Positions 34,194-42,416 of a stretch of 64,000 bases of DNA are shown here, piece after piece (within the stretch, counting starts at the first letter, position 1; every line of letters starts with the position of its first letter). The notes under the pieces are model-generated. The model made no database searches and was not told the origin of the DNA. It was given only the letters and a program-made list of their open reading frames with translations. Source of the stretch: DATBHM01 sp963772375. Its GTDB lineage: Bacteria > Actinomycetota > UBA4738 > JACQTL01. The stretch covers positions 310,001 through 374,000 of the forward strand of contig CAVYXG010000004.1 of assembly GCA_963772375.1 (NCBI GenBank). The letters are read 5' to 3'. The position numbers and the translations under genes are program-made.

Positions 34194-34437
34194 GCCTCCT
34201 CCTCCAAGGTGATGGAAGCAGCAACCGAATTGCGTTCCAGGCGATCCCCGGTCAACCTGGATCGGTGGCCGTCGGTCCGAGCGGTGGCAGGCGATCAACC
34301 GCATCGGCCGCGCGGGGGGCGCCTGTTACGCGAGTGCGCATGTCTGGATCATCAACCCACCAAGAGAGTGGACCAATGATCCGACACCCCAAGGCTGTTC
34401 GTTCCACCTCCACCTTGCCACGGGCGCGGAGCCAAGT

Positions 34438-34740
34438 TCAGGCGGCGAGCGCTGCCTCCAGCTTGGTGAACGCCTGGAGCCAGCCCTCCTCGCTCAGGGG
34501 CGCCAGATGCTCCGGGAGCCACTGGCGGACCTCGAGTCGCGTCCGTCCGTCGGCCTCGTCGTGGAACTCGATTCGGACCCTCGTCTCGAACGGCTCGAGG
34601 CCCCGGGGAGCTGGCCGCTGACGCGCATGGTGCCATCGAGCAGCTCGCCGTGGACGACCTCATCAAGGTCGAGGTGAACGTGGACCCGAACGCTGGGGTC
34701 GGCTGGGAAGACCTCCGTCCATCGCTGGTAAGGCAGTCCG
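34438..34740 (-). pseudogene. fragment of an AHSA1/SRPBCC-domain protein, frame-broken
   Basis: The minus strand reads VRVHVHLDLDEVVHGELLDG, then, after one lost base in the C/G run at about 34601-34605, GLEPFETRVRIEFHDEADGR and LRQ-like VRQWLPEHLAPLSEEGWLQA, ending at 34438. This is the C-terminal half of an AHSA1-type ligand-binding domain. I find no convincing N-terminal half or start codon, so the gene is truncated as well as frame-broken. The next 244 nt towards DUF1326 (34194-34437) hold nothing I can identify. Confidence 0.55.
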
Positions 34741-34806
34741 GACCCGTACCCCACCCGGTCGTGCGATCTCTTGGGACGACCTGAAGCTTTGTCGGTGATT
34801 CCCGGC

Positions 34807-35265
34807 TCACCCGGACGCGTGGCCTGAGGGCTGCTTCCACCGTCGATAGATGGGCATCTCGTCGTCCGAGTACTCCGTCGCCACCGCTTCCTCGATCGAG
34901 CACGCGTAGTGGACGAGCCCGTACGGCGTCTGACCGGGGCGCGCCACCACCGCGGGATGGGACGGGGAGATCCGTTCGAGCGATCCCCGTGCCATGAACT
35001 CGCCGTATGCGCCGGCGTGGTCCTCCCACGGCTGCGCGGTGTGCAAGGCGTATCGCGCATCGCGCCCCACCTCACGCATCTTCACGCTCGTGTCGCGGAA
35101 CGAGACGCACAGCAGCCCGGCCGCGAGCCACGGAGAGACCGGGTGCACGCGCGGTCCGCCGTCGAGTCTGAGCGTCGCCTGGTACGCGATCCGACCCTTC
35201 ATCCGCTCCCAGGCGTATGCGGCCAGATCCGGCTCGGCGTTCGCGAATTCAGCCCAGGTTGCCAC
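34807..35265 (-). CDS. pyridoxamine 5'-phosphate oxidase-family protein
   Basis: This is a 152-residue single-domain split-barrel protein. It contains RIAYQATLRLDGGPRVHPVS, LLCVSFRDTSVKMREVGRDA and RYALHTAQPWEDHAGAYGEF, the usual flavin- or F420-binding barrel pattern of the PPOX-like group. True PdxH is longer (about 210), so this is more likely an FMN/F420-dependent reductase or a heme-utilisation-like protein. It is monocistronic, with the next gene 41 nt upstream. Confidence 0.85.
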   Translation of the reverse strand: MATWAEFANAEPDLAAYAWERMKGRIAYQATLRLDGGPRVHPVSPWLAAGLLCVSFRDTSVKMREVGRDARYALHTAQPWEDHAGAYGEFMARGSLERISPSHPAVVARPGQTPYGLVHYACSIEEAVATEYSDDEMPIYRRWKQPSGHASG

Positions 35266-35306
35266 GACCGCCGTAGCCTATCGCCGAGCTCGAACTCGGC
35301 GATGCC

Positions 35307-35959
35307 CTATTGGGCTGCGTAGCTCTCGAGTCGGTCGGCCAGTTCCCTCGGACGGCTCAGCGCGGGAGTGTGTCCGCCGTCGATCTCGTCCGGGACGATC
35401 CCCAGACGTTCGCGGGCGACTCGGCGGAGGTAGGGGGCGGGGAACAGGCGGTCGTCCCGGCAGAGCAGACCCGCGTCGGCACGTCCGGCCATGCTCGCAG
35501 GGGTGTCGGCTCTCCCATCCGGGCTTCCGACTGGGTCCGAGAGCGCTTCAGCGCCTCGGATGCGAGCTCCGGAGGGACGTCCTGGTAGAAGAGGGCAATC
35601 TCGTCGTCATACCGTTCCAGCTCCTCGTCCGAGTACCTCGTGTTCGTCCAGTAGTCCGCCGGCGCCTCTCCCGGCGCGGGGATCATCGGCGCGACCAGGA
35701 CGAGCATCTTCACCGGTACCCGTTCGCAGACGAGGGGGGCCGTGAACCCGCCGGACGATTGGGCGACCACGACGAGATCGGAACGGCCGTCGATCGCCTC
35801 GACCACCGTTTCCGCGTACTCGGGGAGCCCCGCCGAGTCGTCGTCGCACGGGAGATCGGGCGCCACGGTGTCGTGGCCGTGCTCCCGCAGCTCGGCTTCC
35901 ACCAGGTGCCAGTACCAGCCGACGTCGCCCGCACCGTGGATCAGGGCGAACGTTGTCAC
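35307..35959 (-). CDS. alpha/beta hydrolase with one-base frame break
   Basis: This is a 217-residue protein if one base is restored at about 35468 (GGTCTG to GGTCCTG). It reads TTFALIHGAGDVGWYWHLVE (oxyanion HG), VVVAQSSGGFTAPLVCERVP (nucleophile Ser in QSSGG), then after the break LCRDDRLFPAPYLRRVARER and IVPDEIDGGHTPALSRPREL with the catalytic His. It resembles the small salicylate-esterase-like group of the fold. GTG at 35959 has AGGAGGGAG at good spacing. As written, the C-terminal third is lost. Confidence 0.8.
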
Positions 35960-36043
35960 CTCCGGCTCCCTCCTCGCCGCGGTTGCCCAGGATCGACCAA
36001 TCACCGTCCCAGGCAACGCGACGTACCAGAGGACGCTACCCGT

Positions 36044-37204
36044 TCAGGCGTGGGCCCCGACGGTCACGGCGCCCACGCTCAGGGTCGGCCTGGCCCCCAT
36101 GACGGCGCCCACCAGCTCGACCTCGTCCTCGAGCTGGCGGCGATGTCTTGCCGTGAGGTCGCCCAGCGGCTCGACCGTGATGGCAATGATCCGGCCGGAA
36201 AGCCGCTGGTGCCACACCCCGCCGACGACACCGTCGACGAGCAGCACGGGGTAGTTGCCCGCCTGGCCCGAGGGGGTGAGCGCGCGGGTCGCGGCCGCGC
36301 CCGGGTACAGCCGATCCCGAGGCTGACCCGCAACGACGAACGCGTCGAAGTACGGCAGCAGGCGGACCCCGCGGTGGGGCGGCGACGGTACCTCCGTGTC
36401 GCCGGCGACGACCCACCCCGCTTCGCCGTCGACCTCGACCCGCTCGAGCCCGTCGGCCGATTCGGCGAACAGCAGGGCGGCGCGCCGCGGCGGGATGGCG
36501 AGCCACCTGGCGAAATGGTGGGGCGTGGCCGGGCCGTACGCGTGCAGGTACCGGGTGACCAATGCGCGCACGGCGGCGTCGCCATCATCGGGGCGGAAGC
36601 CGGGCAGCCATCGGTGCGGGTTCGTGTAGGTCACCTTGCGGCCCCGGTTGGGCCCGAAGCAGAGCATCCCGCGGTGCGCCGCCGTGCTCGTGAGCTGGCG
36701 CCACCGCGGCCATTTGTCCTGGAACGCCTCCATCGTCCGCTCCCCCGCCCACGGACCGGTTCGATCCACGACCGCATCGGTCAGCTCGTCGACGGTCAGC
36801 TCCGCGTCCGCCAACGCCTTGCCGATGGCCGCGATGACCTCCTCGGCCTCCTCGGGGGAGAAGCGAACCGGCTCGGGGTGCATCGGCGCCGACGACGGTA
36901 GCGCCGACAGCGCCCCGGTCCACATCGGCAGGTCGGCCGTGGACAGCAGATGCACGGTGCCGCGGGGACCGAACGTCTTGACCAGGGTTCGGTCCGTCCA
37001 CAGAGCGTGTTGCACGCCGGCGCGGGTTGCCCCGGCGATGCGGCGCCCGATCGAGAGCTCGGCGGCGCTCTGGACCTGGGCATGCGCTCCGCACAGAACA
37101 CCGGCGATGCCGGCGGGCCCGAGGTTGGTCGCGGGTTCGATCAACGCGTGGCGCGCCATCCGCCGGGCCGTGACACTGCTCCAGGTCAGCGAGGTGATGC
37201 TCAT
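36044..37204 (-). CDS. AlkZ-like winged-helix DNA glycosylase
   Basis: This is a 386-residue protein of the HTH_42 (winged-helix tandem) family that includes AlkZ and YcaQ/AlkX, glycosylases that remove bulky or cross-linked alkylated bases. It opens LTWSSVTARRMARHAL and carries HAQVQSAAELSIG with the Q-x-Q motif at residues 43 and 45, the arrangement of catalytic Gln residues in AlkZ (YcaQ has Q-x-D). TFGPRGTVHLLSTADLPMW, KWPRWRQLTSTAAHRG and LLPYFDAFVVAGQPRDRLYP also fit. ATG at 37204 is preferred; ATG at 37228 is possible. Confidence 0.82.
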   Translation of the reverse strand: MSITSLTWSSVTARRMARHALIEPATNLGPAGIAGVLCGAHAQVQSAAELSIGRRIAGATRAGVQHALWTDRTLVKTFGPRGTVHLLSTADLPMWTGALSALPSSAPMHPEPVRFSPEEAEEVIAAIGKALADAELTVDELTDAVVDRTGPWAGERTMEAFQDKWPRWRQLTSTAAHRGMLCFGPNRGRKVTYTNPHRWLPGFRPDDGDAAVRALVTRYLHAYGPATPHHFARWLAIPPRRAALLFAESADGLERVEVDGEAGWVVAGDTEVPSPPHRGVRLLPYFDAFVVAGQPRDRLYPGAAATRALTPSGQAGNYPVLLVDGVVGGVWHQRLSGRIIAITVEPLGDLTARHRRQLEDEVELVGAVMGARPTLSVGAVTVGAHA

Positions 37205-37341
37205 CCGCTCGAGGGTCACACTGAGCACTCATTCTGCGGCGGGGCCGACAGTCCGAGTACGGCCTGGTGCACGGGCACGCCAACGCGCTTGTCGGTTGGA
37301 CGCTTGCGGGCAACGTCGCCCGCCACTGAAACTCGCTCCTC

Positions 37342-38235
37342 TCAGGCCTCGTCGCTCGCGGGATCACCCATGAACGCGGCGGCGTGGTCGGCGACCCACT
37401 GGCGGAAGGATCGCGGCGGCGTCCCGAGGATGTCCAACACCGTCGTGGTGATGTACGCCGGCATTCCCATCGTCGCGCCCCACGCGGCCAACAACATGTC
37501 CAGGGCCGGGCGCGGCCAGGTTCCCTCCGTCTCGGCACGGAACTCGTCCGGCGACACGTCATCGAACTCGACCCGCCGCCCCACGACCTCACCGATCATG
37601 CGCACCTGCTCCGCCTGACTCAGTGACTCGGGGCCCGTCAGGACGTAGTCGCCTCCGGCATGTCCATCCTGATACAGGGTCAGCGCCGCGACGGCCGCGA
37701 CGTCGCGGTCGTCGACGGGCGCGGTCTCGGCATCGCCGTACGGCCACCGGATGGCGGTGCGGGCGCGTATCGCGGGGGCCCACCAGAAGAGCGCGTTCGA
37801 CGCGAGCATCCCCGGCCGGATGATCGTCGACTCGAGCCCGGCGGCCCCGATGCGCCGCTCGATGTCCGCGTACAGCACCGCCATCGGGTTCGGTTGCTGG
37901 AAGAACGGGTGCGGGGTCTGGTGAGGTGCCGAGAGGAAGACGACACGCCGGGCGTGGGCGGCGAGACGCTCGACGACCGCCGGAGCGGTCGCCGGCGGGG
38001 CGGTCCAGACGAGGAAGACGACATCGACGCCTCGCAGTCCCGCGTCGAGCGATTCGGGCACGGTCAGGTCGCCGGTCACGACTTCGACATTCGCCGGCAG
38101 CGTGGCAGCCCCGTCGGAGCGATGCGTGAGGGCGCGGACCGGGACGCCCGCATCCACCAGGAGGTCGATGACGGCGACCCCGACCCGGCCGGTCGCTCCG
38201 GTGACGAGCACCGGGGATACCCGCGTCTCGCTCAT
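37342..38235 (-). CDS. NmrA-like NAD(P)-binding protein
   Basis: This is a 297-residue atypical short-chain dehydrogenase of the NmrA/TMR group. The nucleotide-binding motif is VTGATGRVGVAVIDLLVDAG (about 10-29), followed by VEVVTGDL, DVVFLVWTAPP and STIIRPGMLASNALFWWAP. Members of this family often lack the catalytic Tyr-Lys pair and act as redox sensors; I see no clear YxxxK here. It is probably monocistronic. Confidence 0.88.
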   Translation of the reverse strand: MSETRVSPVLVTGATGRVGVAVIDLLVDAGVPVRALTHRSDGAATLPANVEVVTGDLTVPESLDAGLRGVDVVFLVWTAPPATAPAVVERLAAHARRVVFLSAPHQTPHPFFQQPNPMAVLYADIERRIGAAGLESTIIRPGMLASNALFWWAPAIRARTAIRWPYGDAETAPVDDRDVAAVAALTLYQDGHAGGDYVLTGPESLSQAEQVRMIGEVVGRRVEFDDVSPDEFRAETEGTWPRPALDMLLAAWGATMGMPAYITTTVLDILGTPPRSFRQWVADHAAAFMGDPASDEA

Positions 38236-38331
38236 GGGGACCTCGAGATCTCCCTGCCCGCGGGCACGTCCGTCATCTCCCGCCGATCATCGCAGGGAGC
38301 TACGACGATTCGCAGGCCGCCGGCTCCGGCC

Positions 38332-38673
38332 TCAGCGGTGCTCCGGTGGGCTCGGCTCCGCCGAGCGCCGCGTGATGTGGTGGAGGGAGGCGAAGAAGAG
38401 GGCGAATGCGAGGCCGACGGCCGTCTCGGCGGCCCACACGGCCGTGAACCGGATCTCCCGGCCGGCCGGCACACGTGCGAGCGGCTCCAGGCACAGGGCG
38501 GCGACGACGGCGGCGGCCGCCCACCAGGCACGGTCGGTGCGCCACCGGTTCCCGAGCCAGCCGAACAGCGACCCTGTCACCAGCCCCCCGATGAACACCG
38601 GCGGATCGCTCCGCACGAACCCGATCACCCCTGCCAGGGTGAGATGGGCGTTCTCGACCGGACTGAGCGTCAT
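38332..38673 (-). CDS. small hypothetical membrane protein
   Basis: This is a 113-residue protein with three hydrophobic stretches (VFIGGLVTGSLFGWLG, AWWAAAAVVAALCLEPLA, AVWAAETAVGLAFALFFASL). The open frame continues upstream of the ATG with another membrane-like segment (LGLGCTFAGLAGYCLM) but no start codon, so the true N-terminus may lie further up with a break. The family is not recognised. It is divergent from the synthetase starting at 38778. Confidence 0.55.
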   Translation of the reverse strand: MTLSPVENAHLTLAGVIGFVRSDPPVFIGGLVTGSLFGWLGNRWRTDRAWWAAAAVVAALCLEPLARVPAGREIRFTAVWAAETAVGLAFALFFASLHHITRRSAEPSPPEHR

Positions 38674-38777
38674 CAGGCAGTAGCCGGCGAGTCCCGCGAA
38701 GGTGCACCCCAGCCCCAGCCTGTCACGGCCGGACCACGACGTGGGACATTCCCACCACTGCGAACAAGGAGGGTTCG

Positions 38778-40295
38778 ATGCGTACGCTCCATCCGGTGGG
38801 GGTCGGTTCCTGGATCGAACGCCGCGCGAGGGTCGCGCCGGACGCCGCGGCGGTCGTGTGGGGCGACCGTTCGTTCACGTACGCGGAGTTGGCCGGAAGG
38901 ATCCGGCGCCTGGCCAACGGGCTCGCGGGGCTCGGCGTCGGGCACGGCGATCGCGTGGCTTGGCTCGGACCGAACCACCCGGCGTTCCTCGAGACGTTCT
39001 TCGCCTGCGGGCAGGTCGGCGCGGCGGTCGCGCTGGTGAACCACCGCCTGCCGCCGGAGCAGATCGGCCCGGTCATGGCGTCCGCCGAGCCCAGCGTGCT
39101 GATCCGGAACACTCCGAACGATCCCGACGCAATGCCGCCGTCGGTCGGACACGTGGTCGCGGTGTCGGATGGTGCACGTACGTACGAGACGCTCGTCGAC
39201 ACCTCACCCGACGACCCGGTGGATCGCGCCGTGCGCATGGACGACGTCTGCCTGCTCCCCCACACCTCGGGGACGACCGGCCCGCCGAAGCGGATCATGC
39301 TCACCCACGCCAACGTCACGTGGAACGTCGTGAACTTCCTCAGCTGCGCCGACTTCCGCGCGGACGACGTCACGCCGGCCATCGCGCCGTTCTTTCGCGT
39401 GGGCGGCATCGGCGTCAACGTCCTGCCCGTGCTGTTCATGGGCGGCACGGTGGTCGTGCCGACGGAGGGAACCGCCGACGAGATCCTCGGCCTGCTGGAG
39501 CGCCATCGGGTCACGGTGGGGTTCGGCAATCCGGACAGCCTGGACGGGCTCACCCGGTCCGCGCGCTGGCCCTCGGCGGACCTGTCGAGCGTGCGGTTCG
39601 TGCTGACCGGCGGGGCTCCGGTTCCGGAGCGCCTGATCCGACGGTACCTCGACCGGGGCGTGAGGCTGGTGCAGGGCTACGGCCTGTCCGAGGCCGCCCC
39701 GCTCGCCCTGGTCCTCGATCCCGACACGGCGCTGCGGAAGATCGGGGCCGCCGGCAGGCCGCCGATGTTCGTCGACGTCCGCATCGTCGACCCGGACGGC
39801 GACGACGTGGAGCCAGGCGCAACGGGCGAGCTCCTGGTTCGGGGACCGAACGTGATGGCCGGTTACCGGAACGACCCGGAGGCCACCCGCCGCGCCCTGT
39901 CGCCGGACGGCTGGCTGCGGACGGGCGACGCAGGCCGCATGGATGACGACGGCGACGTGTGGATCGTGGACCGCTTCGCCGACCGCGTCGTGTCGGCCGG
40001 ACGGACCGTGTATCCGGGCGACGTCGAGCGGGTCCTCGCGGAGCACCCGGCCGTGGCCGACGCCGGCGTGGTGGAGGCGGCGGCCGCCGGCGCCGACCCG
40101 ATGCTGATCGCGTTCGTCGTCGCCGCGCCCGGGACGGCGGTGAGCGAGGCAGAGCTGCTGGCGTTCGCGGCGGAGCGGCTGGCCCCGCACGAGCGTCCGG
40201 CCGCCGTCCGCTTCGTCGACCGGCTTCCCCGGAGCTCGGTCGGGAAGCTGGTCCGCGCGGACCTGCGGGCGATGGCCCGGCGACCGAACCCCTAG
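38778..40295 (+). CDS. AMP-dependent acyl-CoA synthetase
   Basis: This is a 505-residue ANL-superfamily ligase. Motifs are LLPHTSGTTGPPKRIMLTHA, GYGLSEAAPLALV, GWLRTGDAGRMDDDGDVWIVD and a C-terminal Lys in PRSSVGKLVRADLR. AAGGAGGG precedes the ATG. Its length and GPNHPAFLETFFACGQVGAAV pattern fit the fatty-acyl/long-chain synthetases of actinobacteria. Its stop and that of the convergent LLM gene share one CTAG (40292-40295). Confidence 0.94.
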   Translation: MRTLHPVGVGSWIERRARVAPDAAAVVWGDRSFTYAELAGRIRRLANGLAGLGVGHGDRVAWLGPNHPAFLETFFACGQVGAAVALVNHRLPPEQIGPVMASAEPSVLIRNTPNDPDAMPPSVGHVVAVSDGARTYETLVDTSPDDPVDRAVRMDDVCLLPHTSGTTGPPKRIMLTHANVTWNVVNFLSCADFRADDVTPAIAPFFRVGGIGVNVLPVLFMGGTVVVPTEGTADEILGLLERHRVTVGFGNPDSLDGLTRSARWPSADLSSVRFVLTGGAPVPERLIRRYLDRGVRLVQGYGLSEAAPLALVLDPDTALRKIGAAGRPPMFVDVRIVDPDGDDVEPGATGELLVRGPNVMAGYRNDPEATRRALSPDGWLRTGDAGRMDDDGDVWIVDRFADRVVSAGRTVYPGDVERVLAEHPAVADAGVVEAAAAGADPMLIAFVVAAPGTAVSEAELLAFAAERLAPHERPAAVRFVDRLPRSSVGKLVRADLRAMARRPNP

Positions 40296-41227
40296 GTTTC
40301 GAACCGCCCCATCACGCCGTCCCGGAACGCCTCGAGCTGCCGGAGCGCGTCGCCCACCGGCCACACCAGGATCCGCTCGGCGCCGGCGGCCTCGAACCGG
40401 GCGAGCTTCTCGGCGCACTCCCCCGCCGGACCCACCAGCAGCCGCGCTCGGAGCTCGTCGACGCTGCGATTCAGCATCGGCGAGAGCACGTCGCGCAGCA
40501 CGGCGTCGCCGCGACCGGCGTCCTCCGTCACCAACGTGAACATCGACGCCACCGCATTCGGGAATCGCGCGGGATCCTTCCCGGCGGACCCAAGGTGCCC
40601 GCGAAGCCGTTGCAGCGCATCGGAGAACGCCTCGGCAGTGGCGTTGTAGCCGGACGCCAGCCAGCCGTCCGCGAGGCGCGCCACCCGTCGCAGGCCGGCG
40701 TCGGAGCCCCACGACCCCAACCAGATCGGCGGCCCCTCCGCACGCGAAGGCCCGGGCCGCAGCTCCATGTCCACCGTGGAGTAGTGCTGGCCGTCGAACG
40801 CCGGCCCGCCCGGTCGCAGCAGGGCCCGCAGCGCGCGGACCGCCTCCTCGAACCTCGGCCACCGTTCCTCCCACGGAACGCCCATCGCCCGGTAGTCGCG
40901 TTCCGACGAACCCGGACCGACGCCCACGACCAGCCGGCCGCCGGAGAGGAGATCGATCGCGGCCATCGCCTTGGCCAGCGGACCAGGACCCCGGACGACG
41001 GGCAACGCGACCGTCGTCGCGAGCGTCATCGAGCCGGTCACCGGCAGCACGGCGGCCAGCGCGACCGGCCCGTCCAGCCAGGGTCGCCCGTAGACCACGT
41101 GGTCGTTCGCGCTCAGCCAGGCGAACCCCAGCTCGGCCGCTTGCCGGGCGTAGTCGGTCATGGCGGCGAGCGACGGCGGGGGCTCGTCGCCCCACGACAG
41201 CAACGGCAGGTGTGCGCCGAACTCCAC
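40292..41227 (-). CDS. LLM-class F420-dependent oxidoreductase
   Basis: This is a 311-residue luciferase-like TIM-barrel protein. It has VEFGAHLPLL at the N-terminus, LGFAWLSANDHVVYGRPWLD, LATTVALPVVRGPGPLAKAM, LDLLSGGRLVVGVGPGSSER (a family signature) and a C-terminal AGAERILVWPV. Actinobacterial members of this branch generally use F420. The GTG at 41227 is chosen because the conserved barrel begins there. It converges on the acyl-CoA synthetase with overlapping stop codons. Confidence 0.9.
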   Translation of the reverse strand: MEFGAHLPLLSWGDEPPPSLAAMTDYARQAAELGFAWLSANDHVVYGRPWLDGPVALAAVLPVTGSMTLATTVALPVVRGPGPLAKAMAAIDLLSGGRLVVGVGPGSSERDYRAMGVPWEERWPRFEEAVRALRALLRPGGPAFDGQHYSTVDMELRPGPSRAEGPPIWLGSWGSDAGLRRVARLADGWLASGYNATAEAFSDALQRLRGHLGSAGKDPARFPNAVASMFTLVTEDAGRGDAVLRDVLSPMLNRSVDELRARLLVGPAGECAEKLARFEAAGAERILVWPVGDALRQLEAFRDGVMGRFET

Positions 41228-41322
41228 GCGAAGGCCCTCGATTCCGCTCGGTGCGCCGGACTGTATCCCGTCGCTGCCGGCCGCACCGCAATCCACCGGG
41301 GTGGCGCGGCGCGCACCTCGCG

Positions 41323-42264
41323 CTACGCGACGACGGCGGCGGGATCGGTGGTGGCGACCGGCTCCGGGAGGACCCAGTCGATCTGCCACGGCCCGAGCCC
41401 GGCCACCGTGGCCAGCGCCACCCGGGACTCGTCGTCGGCCGGTGTTCCGACGATCAGTCGGACGCCGGGCCGGTCGGACAGTTGCAGCCCGGTCGACACC
41501 AGGCGGAGCAGCCCGGCCCTGGGATGGAGGTACCGCTTGACGCGGCTGTTGCCAGCGGCCACGTCGTGGCGTTCCCAGAGCTCCGCGAACGCCGGCGACA
41601 TCGCCAGCAGCTCCTGCACGAGGTCGACCCACGCCGGCTCGCCGACGTGTTCGGCCATGTTCGCCCGGAACCGGGCCACCACGTAGGCCACGTCCTGCTG
41701 GTCGACCAGCAGCTCGCGCCAGGTGGGCTGGGTGAACAGCAGCCACAGGATGTTGCGGAACCGGACCGGGAGCGTCGAGTAGTCGCCCATCAAGGCCGCC
41801 TGCGTCCGATTCCAGGCCACGATGTCGTAGTGCGCGTTGACCAGCTGGGCCGGGAGCGGGTCGAGCGCCTCGACCAGCTCGCGGACGGCCGGCTCGCAGA
41901 TCCCGACGGTGCCGGTCGCATGGTCGGGGACGCCGGCCAGTGTGAACAGGTGGGAACGTTCGGACTCGTCGAGCCGCAGGGTCCGGGTGACCGCCTCCAG
42001 CACCTGCGACGAGGCGTTGATCGGCCGGCCCTGCTCGAGCCACGTGTACCAGGTGACCCCGACGCCGGAGAGCTGGGCGACCTCCTCTCGCCGCAGCCCC
42101 GGCGTCCGCCGCCGGTAGCCCGGCGGGAGCCCGACGTCCTGCGGGTTCAGCCGTTCGCGCCGCGTCCGCAGGAACGACGCCAGCTCGCGGCGGCGTTCGG
42201 CCTCGCGAGCCTGCCGCTCCGGAAGGGGTGTCGAGTCGTCCACGGCCCCAGTATGCGCGCGCAA
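41323..42264 (-). CDS. MmyB-type helix-turn-helix regulator
   Basis: This is a 313-residue regulator with an N-terminal XRE helix-turn-helix (about 25-100; ASFLRTRRERLNPQDVG, RRTPGLRREEVAQLSGVGVT) and a C-terminal MmyB-like PAS-type ligand domain (ALDPLPAQLVNAHYDIVAWN, RNILWLLF, RFRANMAEHVG). MmyB-type domains bind fatty-acid-like ligands in the characterised example. It is divergent from an exporter gene, and the region between holds two perfect palindromes, so it probably controls that exporter and itself. ATG at 42264; a GTG a few codons in is possible. Confidence 0.93.
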   Translation of the reverse strand: MRAHTGAVDDSTPLPERQAREAERRRELASFLRTRRERLNPQDVGLPPGYRRRTPGLRREEVAQLSGVGVTWYTWLEQGRPINASSQVLEAVTRTLRLDESERSHLFTLAGVPDHATGTVGICEPAVRELVEALDPLPAQLVNAHYDIVAWNRTQAALMGDYSTLPVRFRNILWLLFTQPTWRELLVDQQDVAYVVARFRANMAEHVGEPAWVDLVQELLAMSPAFAELWERHDVAAGNSRVKRYLHPRAGLLRLVSTGLQLSDRPGVRLIVGTPADDESRVALATVAGLGPWQIDWVLPEPVATTDPAAVVA

Positions 42265-42305
42265 CGATCCCGGTGCCAGGTGGTGGCGATACCAGGATGA
42301 GTGCG

Positions 42306-42319
42306 CCCTGGTACCAGGG
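42306..42319. promoter_or_regulatory. perfect 14-bp palindrome between MmyB regulator and exporter
   Basis: CCCTGGTACCAGGG equals its own reverse complement. Related half-sites ACCAGG or GCCAGG recur just left of it (about 42272-42295), so several dimers could bind. It is the best candidate operator for the MmyB-type regulator. It abuts the CRP-like site on its right. Confidence 0.55.
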
Positions 42320-42336
42320 TGTGATTCGCATCACAC
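42319..42336. promoter_or_regulatory. perfect CRP-family consensus site
   Basis: GTGTGATTCGCATCACAC is a 7-bp inverted repeat and contains TGTGA-N6-TCACA, the exact consensus of CRP and of actinobacterial GlxR/Crp regulators. It lies 81 nt before the exporter start. No CRP gene is in the window, but a complete adenylate cyclase is. Confidence 0.65.
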
Positions 42337-42416
42337 TTCCCGTCATCGAGGAATCCCGGACCCGGACGACGGGTTGCGAACCCTATCGGGCCCGTCGGGA
42401 GAAGTGGAGTCGAAGG

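Noticed and set aside
33276..35470. Programmed frameshifting in the frame-broken genes
   Set aside because: There is no slippery heptamer plus structure. The breaks fall at different places in unrelated genes and all look like one lost base.
40292..40295. Shared CTAG stop of convergent genes as a regulatory site
   Set aside because: CTAG is the minimal overlap of two TAG stops and needs no regulatory explanation.
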